From a virus, in the IMG/VR virus record IMGVR_UViG_3300005663_001968, positions 1 to 35,345 of that record: 35,345 nt of DNA; one strand, written 5' to 3'. Made by a program: the position numbers and the translations under genes. The notes beneath the pieces were generated by a model. It saw only the letters and a program-made list of their open reading frames with translations. It was not told the origin of the DNA and did no database searches. Positions 8,687-16,092 of the stretch are shown one piece after another (the stretch's first letter is position 1; every line of letters starts with the position of its first letter).

Positions 8687-9231
8687 GTTCGACGAAAGAA
8701 ACAAAGAACACCGTGAACGAAGACTGGTCGTGGGTAGACCCCGATCTCGTCAACCTCGAGCCGTACGAATGCGGCCATTGCGGATTCCATATCGGGATCG
8801 ACAGCAACTACCTCGACCGGGATTCAAGGGTCGTCGTATGTCCGAATTGCGAAACCGAGGGCAAAGTGACTGACGAGGTCCGCGCCAAGAACACCGAGTC
8901 GATTGGTAAAGTCGATATGATGGTGTGGTGCGAGGCATGCGGTCCCGGGATTGAGATCACACCCCACCTGATCAAGCCCGACACCAGCATCAAGACCGCC
9001 AGGCTGTTACTGGACCAGACCATCCGGACAACCGTTGGCGATCCCCCTCAAATCATGGAAGTACCCGATCTGGCCGAAACCTTCTGTAACAAGTGTGGAA
9101 TCCGCCGAACCGTAACCGATAAGGTGGCTGTCGACATCGTCAGAGAAATGATCGGGGCCAAACACACTTCGGACATGTTCCGAAAGCTCCAGCAGTTAGT
9201 AACTGCTTCGGCCACCAACAACCAAGTTTGA
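8683..9231 (+). CDS. Protein with four CxxC knuckles (multi zinc ribbon)
   Basis: This is a 182-residue protein. Four knuckles are visible in order: CGHC, CPNC, CEAC and CNKC. They can pair into two zinc ribbons separated by helical segments. The last third is helical. Such proteins often bind nucleic acid or act as adaptors, but no specific family is evident. Confidence 0.65.
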   Translation: MSSTKETKNTVNEDWSWVDPDLVNLEPYECGHCGFHIGIDSNYLDRDSRVVVCPNCETEGKVTDEVRAKNTESIGKVDMMVWCEACGPGIEITPHLIKPDTSIKTARLLLDQTIRTTVGDPPQIMEVPDLAETFCNKCGIRRTVTDKVAVDIVREMIGAKHTSDMFRKLQQLVTASATNNQV

Positions 9232-9247
9232 AAGGAAGTGAACAAAG

Positions 9248-9577
9248 ATGAACCAAGAAAACCAAGAACCAAAGACGAAATTAAACGTGCACGTGAAGCG
9301 GACCCTCAACCACTTCTACAAGCCACCGCCCACGGCCCGACTGAATCCCGGTCAACTCGCCACTCCAATATGGAACCACGCAACGGCATATGCGCCTGGA
9401 CACCCTCCCTCAGTCAGGTGGTGGCCAGAAGGACGGAGACAGATACGAGCACTCATCACGGTGATGAATGATCGCAGCAACATCCTAGCACAGATTGAGG
9501 AACTCAAGTACGCTGCCGAGTGTCTCGAAGATCTCATCAACAACTGGGAAAAGAAGACCATCGCGCTGGGTGATTAA
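9248..9577 (+). CDS. Hypothetical protein
   Basis: This is a 109-residue protein. The N-terminus is Pro/Asn/His-rich and basic (KRTLNHFYKPPPTARLNPGQ). The C-terminus is a helix (ILAQIEELKYAAECLEDLINNWEKK). GGAAGTG precedes the start. The GTG-initiated ORF in another frame across the same bases lacks such structure and is taken as a shadow. Confidence 0.5.
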   Translation: MNQENQEPKTKLNVHVKRTLNHFYKPPPTARLNPGQLATPIWNHATAYAPGHPPSVRWWPEGRRQIRALITVMNDRSNILAQIEELKYAAECLEDLINNWEKKTIALGD

Positions 9578-9578
9578 C

Positions 9579-9923
9579 ATGGGACCACTAGTCTCCACCA
9601 TACCGGATCTCCATAGCCTGGTCGGCAGGAGGATCCGCGCCACGCGGGAATTCTCCAGGGTCCCCACTAGCACCCATGGCGTGATCGTCGGCTACCGGCC
9701 CACAGACCACCAGCTCATAGACTACGATGGCCATGAAGCGATCGTCATTGCATGGATGCGAACCCAGGATCATCTCGGCGACTGCCCGATATGGAACGAT
9801 GGCCAGTGCCCGGCCAACACGGACTACAGCATAGTCCCAGGAAAATGCCATCCTCTACGGGACGATTTCAGCCGAACTGACAAACACGACGAGACCCAGT
9901 GGCTCGAACTTCTGGAGAAGTAG
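9579..9923 (+). CDS. SH3-like small beta-barrel protein (putative)
   Basis: The ATG at 9579 follows the previous stop by one base. The 114-residue product has an N-terminal beta pattern (LVGRRIRATREFSRVPTSTHGVIVGYR) like small SH3/KOW-type barrels common in phages, and then a Cys-containing tail (DCPIWNDGQC). The fold assignment is an inference from strand pattern only. Confidence 0.5.
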   Translation: MGPLVSTIPDLHSLVGRRIRATREFSRVPTSTHGVIVGYRPTDHQLIDYDGHEAIVIAWMRTQDHLGDCPIWNDGQCPANTDYSIVPGKCHPLRDDFSRTDKHDETQWLELLEK

Positions 9924-9926
9924 ACT

Positions 9927-10298
9927 ATGAACGCCGACGAGATCGCGATGAAGTTAGCCGAGGCTATGGGTTGGAAGAAGTGGGATGCCTTAAGCGAGGA
10001 TAAAGGCTGGATTGAGGGCGACAGTGTCTTCGTCTATCATCCCAGTGGTATCGCCGATTCCCCTCGATTTCATCCCGACACCCGTGGTGACCACATATGG
10101 ATCTGCCTGGAGTGGGCGCAGAAGAAATTCGGGCCGTTCCGAACAACTCTCAATGAAGATCAATTGAATCCTAATTTGGAATGGAGAGAATCGTGGTTCG
10201 GAGAGAACACTCCGGCTACCTATCAGGACGAGAGAGACAATTTCCTTGAGATTGATCCATTGCACATTGCGCTGGCGATCCTGAAGGCATTAGGATGA
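9927..10298 (+). CDS. Hypothetical phage-type protein
   Basis: This is a 123-residue protein. The opening (AMKLAEAMGWKKWD) and the close (IDPLHIALAILKALG) resemble small phage ABA-sandwich proteins, which carry an early AxxLGW-like motif. The similarity is weak. It overlaps the next gene by four bases. Confidence 0.55.
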   Translation: MNADEIAMKLAEAMGWKKWDALSEDKGWIEGDSVFVYHPSGIADSPRFHPDTRGDHIWICLEWAQKKFGPFRTTLNEDQLNPNLEWRESWFGENTPATYQDERDNFLEIDPLHIALAILKALG

Positions 10299-10486
10299 GC
10301 CAAATGATCGGGTGGAATCCAGACAAAGCAGCCAATAAGATGATCGCCGACCTCATTGAAGTCGTAGATCTCTACGAAGCTCGATACGAGATCGAACGCT
10401 GTCCCGGTTGCCATAGTGGCGCCCAGTGTGAAAATGATTGCTGGATCCGGGCTCTCATGAAGAAAGCCAAAGCCAAGGTGGCCTAA
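10295..10486 (+). CDS. Small Cys-containing protein (63 aa)
   Basis: The start overlaps the previous stop. The helical N-terminus is followed by RCPGCHSGAQCENDCW, a possible zinc site, and a Lys/Ala-rich tail. Its stop overlaps the next ATG (TAATG). Confidence 0.5.
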   Translation: MSQMIGWNPDKAANKMIADLIEVVDLYEARYEIERCPGCHSGAQCENDCWIRALMKKAKAKVA

Positions 10487-10791
10487 TGTCGATCACAATC
10501 AGCTCAATGACCAGCGAAGCCCGAGACGAAATGGACAAGGTTCTCAAGGAATGGGCCGATATCCAACCGAACGCGGACGAGTACGATCCCGGCAACGACA
10601 TGGATTGGCTCCACTTCGCTGACCAGATTGTCCCCGAAGATTTACTGGACGAAGCCATTGAAGGGTTTCAAGATCTACTCCGCCCAGCAGAAGGCCACAA
10701 TGTCTACCAGTTCGCCTACTGGTTCTACAGATATTCAGGACTGCTCGAGATCCTTGGAACCTACTCTTCAGTGATACCCACTACTAAGTAA
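10486..10791 (+). CDS. Acidic helical hypothetical protein
   Basis: This is a 101-residue protein starting at the TAATG overlap. It is mainly helical and acidic with several Trp and Tyr residues (WFYRYSGLLEILG). I recognise no family. Confidence 0.5.
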   Translation: MSITISSMTSEARDEMDKVLKEWADIQPNADEYDPGNDMDWLHFADQIVPEDLLDEAIEGFQDLLRPAEGHNVYQFAYWFYRYSGLLEILGTYSSVIPTTK

Positions 10792-10795
10792 GATC

Positions 10796-11032
10796 GTGAC
10801 AAAGAAACACTGGCGGATCCGGGAGTTCGTCCTCAAACAGCTCGAAGATGGTCCCCTGGACACCGCCACGCTCTACCACAGGATCGAGGAAAAAACCCGA
10901 TACTCGACGATCTCGATGGCGGAACTCGGCTGCACCCTTCGCTGCGACCTCCGTGTCGCTGCGGTGGGAACTATGATGGTCCGTGATCTCTGGGGACACC
11001 ACCCCGTCACGATATGGGACCGCCGATCATGA
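10796..11032 (+). CDS. Small winged-helix-like protein
   Basis: This is a 78-residue protein with a GTG start. The pattern RIREFVLKQLEDGPLDTATLYHRIEEKTRYSTISMAELGCTL fits a compact winged helix: two helices, a turn, then a strand with VAAVG. It aligns by eye with the product of 20896-21162 (RIR, GP, a helix with I, TR, LG, VG in the same order), so the two are probable paralogues. Putative DNA binder. Confidence 0.6.
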   Translation: MTKKHWRIREFVLKQLEDGPLDTATLYHRIEEKTRYSTISMAELGCTLRCDLRVAAVGTMMVRDLWGHHPVTIWDRRS

Positions 11033-11196
11033 GTCTGTTACGGCGGATCCGGCGGCTCTTCTCCCGCAATATGGAGTGCGCCTTCGAAGATTTCGGAGCA
11101 GGCTTCTACTGCCGCACCCACCACCAGACATGGCCCCAGTGCCGAGAACAGGGTCACTACCCCAATATCAAAGAAGACGGCCAATGGCGGCTATAA
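11029..11196 (+). CDS. Small basic Cys/His protein (55 aa)
   Basis: The ATG overlaps the upstream TGA. An in-frame ATG at 11014 is possible but lies inside the upstream gene. It has an Arg-rich N-terminal helix followed by CAFEDFGAGFYCRTHHQTWPQCREQGH, a plausible zinc site. Confidence 0.5.
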   Translation: MSLLRRIRRLFSRNMECAFEDFGAGFYCRTHHQTWPQCREQGHYPNIKEDGQWRL

Positions 11197-11219
11197 GAAT
11201 AGAAACAAAGGTGATTAAG

Positions 11220-11405
11220 ATGGATATGAAAGAATACGCAAAGACGCAAGAAAGCATACTCTACCGAGACGGAACCCACGAGACCCACTCCATGTTCATG
11301 GATATGGACGACCTCGAGCTGTGGTGTACTACCTGTGGAGCACAACAAAGCAGCTACAAACCCAGCGAAAAACTCAAGGAGCCCTGCCCTGGTAAACGAG
11401 CATGA
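11220..11405 (+). CDS. Small Cys-pair protein (61 aa)
   Basis: A clear AAGGTGATTAAG site precedes the ATG at 11220. One knuckle (CTTCG) and a further Cys (CPGK) near the C-terminus are visible. The stop overlaps the dNMP kinase start. Confidence 0.55.
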   Translation: MDMKEYAKTQESILYRDGTHETHSMFMDMDDLELWCTTCGAQQSSYKPSEKLKEPCPGKRA

Positions 11406-12115
11406 GCAATCTTCCCTGTCCGGACCAGTTGGGCTGCTTCTACTGTGGAGCAGGCTTCGACAAAGAGCTGCACAACTGCCCCCTCTGTGGCGAAAGTCCT
11501 GACCCGAAAGAATCCTGCCCAGGATGTCCCGCATGTGGAGGACGCGGCTATACTGGAAAGATACCACTGGACGTTGTCATCCTCGGGATCGCCGGACCCG
11601 CTGGATCCGGTAAGAACTATATCGCCAAGGAGTTTTTACGCCCCCACGGCTTTCATGAGGTTGCCTTCGCCGAGGGCTTCAAACACAAAGTAGTCGGGAT
11701 GGGATTCCAGTACGATGAAGTGTTCGACAGCAAGCCACCCACTGTCCGCAGACTACTGCAGGAAGAGGGAACAGCCAACGGCCGGGATCGCTACGGCCGC
11801 CAACTATGGCTCCGCACCCTCGAGAGCTTCATCATCCGAACCCACGAGTTGTGGGGAATCAAACGCTTCGTGGTAACAGATGTCAGGTTCAAGAACGAAC
11901 TGGCATGGGTCCACTCCCTGGAAGGCGAGGTTGGATTCATCAACTCCGATCGAGGCCACATACTAGAGGCCGATACCGCCACTCACGTATCAGAAACCGA
12001 GATGCAGACTATCGACAACTGGGACTTTCGGTTCACCAACAACCTGGACACGACGGACGGCGACCTTTATGAGCAGGTGAAGGACTTTCTCCAAATAGCC
12101 GGGATAGTTGAATGA
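11402..12115 (+). CDS. Deoxynucleoside monophosphate kinase with N-terminal zinc ribbons
   Basis: This is a 237-residue protein. Residues 1-50 carry CFYC, CPLC and CPACGGRG knuckles, unusual for this family. The kinase domain follows, with a P-loop (GPAGSGK, 65-71), an AFAEGFKHK segment matching the family's FADxLK, RRLLQEEGT...GRQLWLRTLE, and VVTDVRFKNELAW matching the DxRFxNE substrate-site motif. The family, which includes T4 gene 1, phosphorylates dNMPs to dNDPs. Together with ThyX and the MazG-like and HD enzymes it makes a nucleotide-supply module. It is coupled to its neighbours by start/stop overlaps. Confidence 0.82.
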   Translation: MSNLPCPDQLGCFYCGAGFDKELHNCPLCGESPDPKESCPGCPACGGRGYTGKIPLDVVILGIAGPAGSGKNYIAKEFLRPHGFHEVAFAEGFKHKVVGMGFQYDEVFDSKPPTVRRLLQEEGTANGRDRYGRQLWLRTLESFIIRTHELWGIKRFVVTDVRFKNELAWVHSLEGEVGFINSDRGHILEADTATHVSETEMQTIDNWDFRFTNNLDTTDGDLYEQVKDFLQIAGIVE

Positions 12116-12351
12116 TCCTGATTCCCACCGCTCTCACCATCGCAACCATCAGCATAATCTGGTACCATCTCACCGGAGACAAACGCTGGCTGAGATACCA
12201 ACGTCTTCGTATTGCGTTCAAGATGGTCATGAACGCCCAATACGGAATCGGGATCCTGAATAACGGTCCTCGATTTGATGCGCGGCTACTAGAACTGATA
12301 CAACGCGAATACAAGCTTCGTACCGATTATTTCGGCGGAATAGTTGAATGA
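12112..12351 (+). CDS. Small protein with N-terminal membrane segment
   Basis: This is a 79-residue protein. Residues 1-19 (MILIPTALTIATISIIWYH) are hydrophobic and could be a single membrane helix or uncleaved signal anchor. The remainder is basic and amphipathic. It overlaps both neighbouring genes by 4 bases. The function is unknown. Confidence 0.55.
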   Translation: MILIPTALTIATISIIWYHLTGDKRWLRYQRLRIAFKMVMNAQYGIGILNNGPRFDARLLELIQREYKLRTDYFGGIVE

Positions 12352-12614
12352 GCAGCGCACTTAAACAAGCCAGTCATTGGCGAGAGCGATATAGGCATAC
12401 CCAGACAACTTTCAGTAATACTGATGAAGCATACCAATGGGTAGATCGACTAATCGGAGAGCTTCGGCGACTGCAAGGATTATTGGACTGCAAACACAAT
12501 AAAACCACGAATGGATGGGACTCGATCCATCACAAAATAAAGACCTGTACAACCTGTTTTGTGGTTACAGAACGCAGTGATAGAGAAGATAGTTCCTATG
12601 GAGTATATTGGTGA
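12348..12614 (+). CDS. Hypothetical protein
   Basis: This is an 88-residue protein with a helical first half (WRERYRHTQTTFSNTDEAYQWVDRLIGELRRL) and a C-terminal CTTC knuckle with upstream Cys/His residues (DCKH, IHHK). I recognise no family. Confidence 0.55.
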   Translation: MSSALKQASHWRERYRHTQTTFSNTDEAYQWVDRLIGELRRLQGLLDCKHNKTTNGWDSIHHKIKTCTTCFVVTERSDREDSSYGVYW

Positions 12615-12620
12615 TCTGAA

Positions 12621-12986
12621 ATGCCACACGACCCCGAGATGGAAGATCCCATTGAGGATCTCGAAGAAAACCCGGCACGAGTGGACTTCATAAATGCCAC
12701 CACACCAACGAAGAAAAGAGATTGGACCACATACGAGGTTCCAGAGCATCTCAACGATATCCTCGAGGAAATTCCCAATTGCTGCCCAAACCCCCACGTG
12801 CACGTTGTATCCACTGCATACGGATGTTGTAGAATCATCGGCTGCAAAAACTGTAAGATCGTCTGGAAAAACGACTTTGCCGACGGTCATGACATGGATA
12901 ATCACCCACCCCCGGTCAAGTTGTCCCACAAAGAGATCAATCAAATCCGAGCCGTACGCCGTCGTCGTCGTAAGCGTCAGGAATGA
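12621..12986 (+). CDS. Cys/His-rich hypothetical protein with Arg-rich tail
   Basis: This is a 121-residue protein with an acidic N-terminus, then NCCPNPHVHVV...YGCCRIIGCKNCK, a probable zinc-binding core, then a very basic tail (AVRRRRRKRQE). The tail suggests nucleic-acid contact. Its stop overlaps the next ATG. Confidence 0.55.
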   Translation: MPHDPEMEDPIEDLEENPARVDFINATTPTKKRDWTTYEVPEHLNDILEEIPNCCPNPHVHVVSTAYGCCRIIGCKNCKIVWKNDFADGHDMDNHPPPVKLSHKEINQIRAVRRRRRKRQE

Positions 12987-13180
12987 GTAGGATGAGCAAG
13001 AAAGTCACAATCAAGGGCAGGGCCAGCTTCGATTTTACCTGCACCCTCGAAATCATCGGTGATGACAAGATCGATGTCGTCTACAATATGATGGATCATG
13101 AAATTGTTGAAGACCTCCAATACTCGTCCGGCTTCATCAAGACCAACGAGAAGATCACCGTAATCTCGATTGAAGAGTAG
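12983..13180 (+). CDS. Small beta-rich protein (65 aa)
   Basis: The ATG at 12983 overlaps the upstream TGA. A second in-frame ATG at 12992 is also possible. The product alternates strands (KKVTIKGRASFDFTCTLEIIGDDKIDVVY) and ends in KITVISIEE. I recognise no family. Confidence 0.5.
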   Translation: MSRMSKKVTIKGRASFDFTCTLEIIGDDKIDVVYNMMDHEIVEDLQYSSGFIKTNEKITVISIEE

Positions 13181-13183
13181 CCC

Positions 13184-13321
13184 ATGCTCGAATTCAAGCT
13201 GTCCGCAACCCCACTGGGAGATGACGCGGTTTACTGCCAAAAATGTTGTATTTTTGTGGGTACTGGCAACTTTCGGTACTTGATTTCTATCCATCTGGAA
13301 AAGGAGCACTCCTTCACCTAG
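13184..13321 (+). CDS. Small hypothetical protein (45 aa)
   Basis: The ATG is 3 bases after the previous stop. The product contains YCQKCCIF and ends SIHLEKEHSFT, a possible single C2H2-like zinc finger. It is supported by position and composition only. Confidence 0.45.
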   Translation: MLEFKLSATPLGDDAVYCQKCCIFVGTGNFRYLISIHLEKEHSFT

Positions 13322-13383
13322 AGCCCACTTTTTACAACAGTAACAGTAATAGTCCGACTGTATAATCCGAGCGGGTGAGCACC

Positions 13384-14664
13384 ATGCTGAAAGAACCCAA
13401 ATACGGAGTTACCTTCGTCTATGATGGAACTGAGGATCCCCTGATCCCACCGACCATGGGAGAACCACGGCGAGATCATGCCAAGAAGGGAGATCAGGCT
13501 GTCGGATCTCATAATGAGATCGTAACCGAACTGGCCGGAAGAGCCTGCTATGATTCATTGGGAAAGGGTAGGAGCTCCGAGGACTACCATCAACACATCC
13601 GAGATGTCAATCACAACAGTGTCTGGGGCCACAGTTACCACCACTTCGTGATCATCGGCGGACTCGGTAACGACTTTGTTCAACACCTGATCAACGAGCC
13701 AGGGATAGTGATTACCACCGACAAGGCCAACCTGGCTCACTTCATCACGCTCAACATCCGAGCACTAGTCCAACAGGTCGCGAGGTTGGAGTATCTGAAA
13801 AATAAGGATCGAGTCTCGATAATGACAACTACCATAATCAAGAACATGGCGAGACAAGCCGCAAGGGTTGATCCTCAGCTTATTGCTTGGATACCTGGAT
13901 GTAGCGAAGAATTCACAGAGAGCGATGGCGGTGGCTTCGTCAAACGCCTGGAACTAACAGCAATCCAGGCCGTCTGCTACGCAGCAAAAGTCCGGCTTGG
14001 AGGCACGTGGACCATTGGCAAGGTCATGGAGGACCCGGAACGTAAAGAATTCCTCGCCCACGGGTACACTGTATGGTATCTCGAGGGCTTTTCGCGCGGA
14101 TGGAGTCATGAACACGTACGTCATACCAAGGAGATCGGGATCTCCCAGCGATCTACCCGCTACGTGGACGAGTCCGATTCCGACTGGGCCTGGCACCCAC
14201 TGATCCGTCAGTTCCTCGAAGATCCCAACGCCAATGAAGAAGAACGTACCAAACTTCTCAACGATCTCAAAGACGCGGAAGAGATCTGTCGCGATGTCTA
14301 CGAAGAGGGCGTTCCACTACTGCAGAAATACGTGAAGAATCGCCAACCCGATATCGACAAGACCACGGCTCGCAAACAGGCTCGAGGAGCCATGCGCGGC
14401 GTGCTCGGCAACGCCCTCCCCACCTCTATGATGTGGAGTGTTTCACTCTCAGAACTGCTCTTTCACTACATGCCCCAGCGCCACAGCCGTTACGCCGATG
14501 CCGAGATCCGCGTCTTCGCCAACATGCTCGGCGAGCACCTACAGGAACGGTATCCGGCTATCTTCAGCCACCTGGAAAAACAAGAATCGCCCGACGGCCT
14601 GGCCGATGAGTGGACCGGCTGGAACGAACCTCTGAGCCACAACAACCCCTACCCCGAGTGGTGA
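13384..14664 (+). CDS. thyX: Flavin-dependent thymidylate synthase
   Basis: This is a 426-residue product starting at the ATG at 13384, with GGTGA just upstream (the in-frame GTG at 13375 overlaps that site). The ThyX signature appears as RHTKEIGISQRSTRY (246-260), a variant of RHRxxS(x)nSxRY. Upstream, AGRACYDSLGKGRSS...HNSVWGHSYHHFVI matches the N-terminal FAD/dUMP region. ThyX methylates dUMP to dTMP with methylenetetrahydrofolate and FAD. At 426 residues it is well above the usual 220-260. The extra sequence includes helices after residue 260 and a C-terminal region rich in Trp and Pro. It is the first gene after a short AT-rich gap. Confidence 0.88.
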   Translation: MLKEPKYGVTFVYDGTEDPLIPPTMGEPRRDHAKKGDQAVGSHNEIVTELAGRACYDSLGKGRSSEDYHQHIRDVNHNSVWGHSYHHFVIIGGLGNDFVQHLINEPGIVITTDKANLAHFITLNIRALVQQVARLEYLKNKDRVSIMTTTIIKNMARQAARVDPQLIAWIPGCSEEFTESDGGGFVKRLELTAIQAVCYAAKVRLGGTWTIGKVMEDPERKEFLAHGYTVWYLEGFSRGWSHEHVRHTKEIGISQRSTRYVDESDSDWAWHPLIRQFLEDPNANEEERTKLLNDLKDAEEICRDVYEEGVPLLQKYVKNRQPDIDKTTARKQARGAMRGVLGNALPTSMMWSVSLSELLFHYMPQRHSRYADAEIRVFANMLGEHLQERYPAIFSHLEKQESPDGLADEWTGWNEPLSHNNPYPEW

Positions 14665-15287
14665 AAAACAATATTCGGGATATGTACGGTTCTGACGAAG
14701 AAGGCACCATTGCCGGAATCAACCCCTCGATTTCCAAGTTGGTTCTCGTCATGCAGTACTGGGGCGTGAAAACAATATCCAGTCATGCTGGTTTTTTTCC
14801 AGGGGACGAGGAAGAACAAGAATACTTCTCCCAAAAATCCAGGGTAGGACACGGAGGTCCGGTTGCAGTTGTATGCGTGGTATGGGATCCCCCCTACGTC
14901 GTATTCTTGGCCACCAGTGAACAGGTATGGCGGCTTATTGATTTACTCGCTCCAGGTTGGAGAATTGATAAACCGGAATATGGACTGTATGATACTGCTG
15001 CTAACGAATATAGACTATATTTTACTGAATTCAAAGACTTCGAACAATTCATTAAGGAACAGCACAAGAAATTGCTGGCAACACTGCCTGATCGTGATGA
15101 TACCGATATGGACAAATCATCAGCAGACAGGTACAATTCAGACTTTGAGGCAGCCCCATTGACACCAGAACAATTCCTCGAGAAGAGAAATCGTGCTATC
15201 GAGCAAATATTCCAATCGATTCATGCCGACATTTTGAATCACGATGTTGATGAGTATAAACGAATTATTGACGAATTGATTTGGTAA
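14661..15287 (+). CDS. Hypothetical protein
   Basis: A GTG start overlaps the thyX stop as GTGA. The 208-residue product has a mixed alpha/beta N-terminal domain (VLVMQYWGVKTISSHAGFFPGD..., GGPVAVVCVVWDPPYVVFLATSEQVWRLIDLL) and a charged helical C-terminus. I recognise no family. It is lower in GC than its neighbours around 14.95-15.28 kb. Confidence 0.6.
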   Translation: MKNNIRDMYGSDEEGTIAGINPSISKLVLVMQYWGVKTISSHAGFFPGDEEEQEYFSQKSRVGHGGPVAVVCVVWDPPYVVFLATSEQVWRLIDLLAPGWRIDKPEYGLYDTAANEYRLYFTEFKDFEQFIKEQHKKLLATLPDRDDTDMDKSSADRYNSDFEAAPLTPEQFLEKRNRAIEQIFQSIHADILNHDVDEYKRIIDELIW

Positions 15288-15291
15288 TTAG

Positions 15292-15903
15292 ATGACCATC
15301 TTAGAAGGCACATTCTGGGAACAACCATCGGTCTTCCTCCAACAAACCCTAGACATCATCAGCGACAACGTCACGATCCTCATCGCACAGCTCGACGGAG
15401 CACCGATCTACCAGGCCTACATCGCTATCGGGATCCTCTCCAACAACCCCACGGCCCACCAAACCCTCCAGGGCGTAGAGGGCCTCCACGACCGCCTCAG
15501 AGAACGATTCGATCGCCTACCAGCAATGATCCGCAGTAAAGCATGGGAAATCATTCAACACGCCACAGGCACCAAGGAAATGATCGCACCTCCACAGGTG
15601 TCCCAGACCATCCCCCGGGAAAAGAACCTCGAGACAGGCCGAAAAACACTGGCTAAACTACGCGAACTACTCGCCGAGGAAATGCGAGCCTCGCCATCCG
15701 TGGCCGAGGCAGCCACACACCTTGAACGCACCCTCGAAACCAAGTACGCCCCACAGCTCGGATCCACAGTACCACCCAGGGCCTCGGAACCCCGAAAGAA
15801 ACCCGTCAAACCGAGCGACGAAGTAAAAAAGAAGGACGAAGTACACACTCCTATAGTTCCCAGTGTCAAGAGTGGTCAGACCAGTATGATCGACTATTCA
15901 TGA
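15292..15903 (+). CDS. Helical hypothetical protein with Pro/Lys-rich tail
   Basis: This is a 203-residue protein. The first about 90 residues are helical and hydrophobic, followed by charged helices and a disordered Pro/Lys-rich C-terminus (PPRASEPRKKPVKPSDEVKKKDE) that ends in QTSMIDYS. No motif is recognised. The orphan IS605-type right end begins 27 bases after its stop. Confidence 0.6.
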   Translation: MTILEGTFWEQPSVFLQQTLDIISDNVTILIAQLDGAPIYQAYIAIGILSNNPTAHQTLQGVEGLHDRLRERFDRLPAMIRSKAWEIIQHATGTKEMIAPPQVSQTIPREKNLETGRKTLAKLRELLAEEMRASPSVAEAATHLERTLETKYAPQLGSTVPPRASEPRKKPVKPSDEVKKKDEVHTPIVPSVKSGQTSMIDYS

Positions 15904-15915
15904 GGAATGAGTAAA

Positions 15916-16011
15916 ATGAAAGTCAAAAGCATGAAAAAAGCATTCCCGAATGCATTTGCTGACGGGATAGAGGGCATCGGGGTGTGCCCACGGAGGTTAA
16001 GCGTAGCATGA
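15916..16011 (+). CDS. Mini-ORF encoding the last 25 residues of TnpB
   Basis: This 31-codon ORF (MKVKSMKKAFPN...CPRRLSVA) matches the C-terminus of the TnpB at 30112-31314 from the residues AFPN to the stop. Within the shared coding part three of five base changes are synonymous. It opens with an ATG that TnpB lacks here and ends at a TGA overlapping the ATG at 16008. It is either a decayed tnpB tail or a leader that couples translation to the next gene. Confidence 0.45.
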   Translation: MKVKSMKKAFPNAFADGIEGIGVCPRRLSVA

Positions 16012-16072
16012 CTACAGATACCTCTGAGAGTTTTGAAGAACGGCCCGGTTCAACACCTAGTTTTTCGGAACG
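15931..16072 (+). mobile_element. Orphan IS605-type right end, tnpB-less remnant
   Basis: These 142 bases align without gaps to 31234-31375, the tnpB 3' end plus right end, with 131 identical positions by my count. Identity stops abruptly on both sides: before about 15931, and after TTTTTCGGAACG ending at 16072. No tnpB body or left end is nearby, so this is either a deletion remnant or a mobilised, retained right end. The terminal GTTC/GAAC pairing seen in the intact copy is kept. Confidence 0.85.
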
Positions 16073-16092
16073 CACCCTGGTACATAGCAACC
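15938..16092 (+). ncRNA. Predicted omega-type guide RNA (orphan copy)
   Basis: In IS605-family elements the guide RNA scaffold is transcribed from the tnpB 3' end through the right end, and the guide is the flanking sequence just beyond it. By that rule the scaffold here is about 15938-16072 and the guide starts at 16073 with CACCCTGGTACATAGC. The guide differs from the one at the intact element. Expression, processing and pairing with TnpB are inferred, not shown. Confidence 0.5.

Noticed and set aside
13334-13353. Shared AACAGTAATAGT word in the gaps before thyX and before the gene at 17651
   Set aside because: A 12-base match between two sites is expected by chance in 35 kb, and the surrounding sequences differ in order.
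13361-13366. TATAAT before thyX as a promoter
   Set aside because: It lies only 18 bases from the ATG with no -35 element at proper spacing, and as an archaeal TATA box it would place the transcript start inside the gene.
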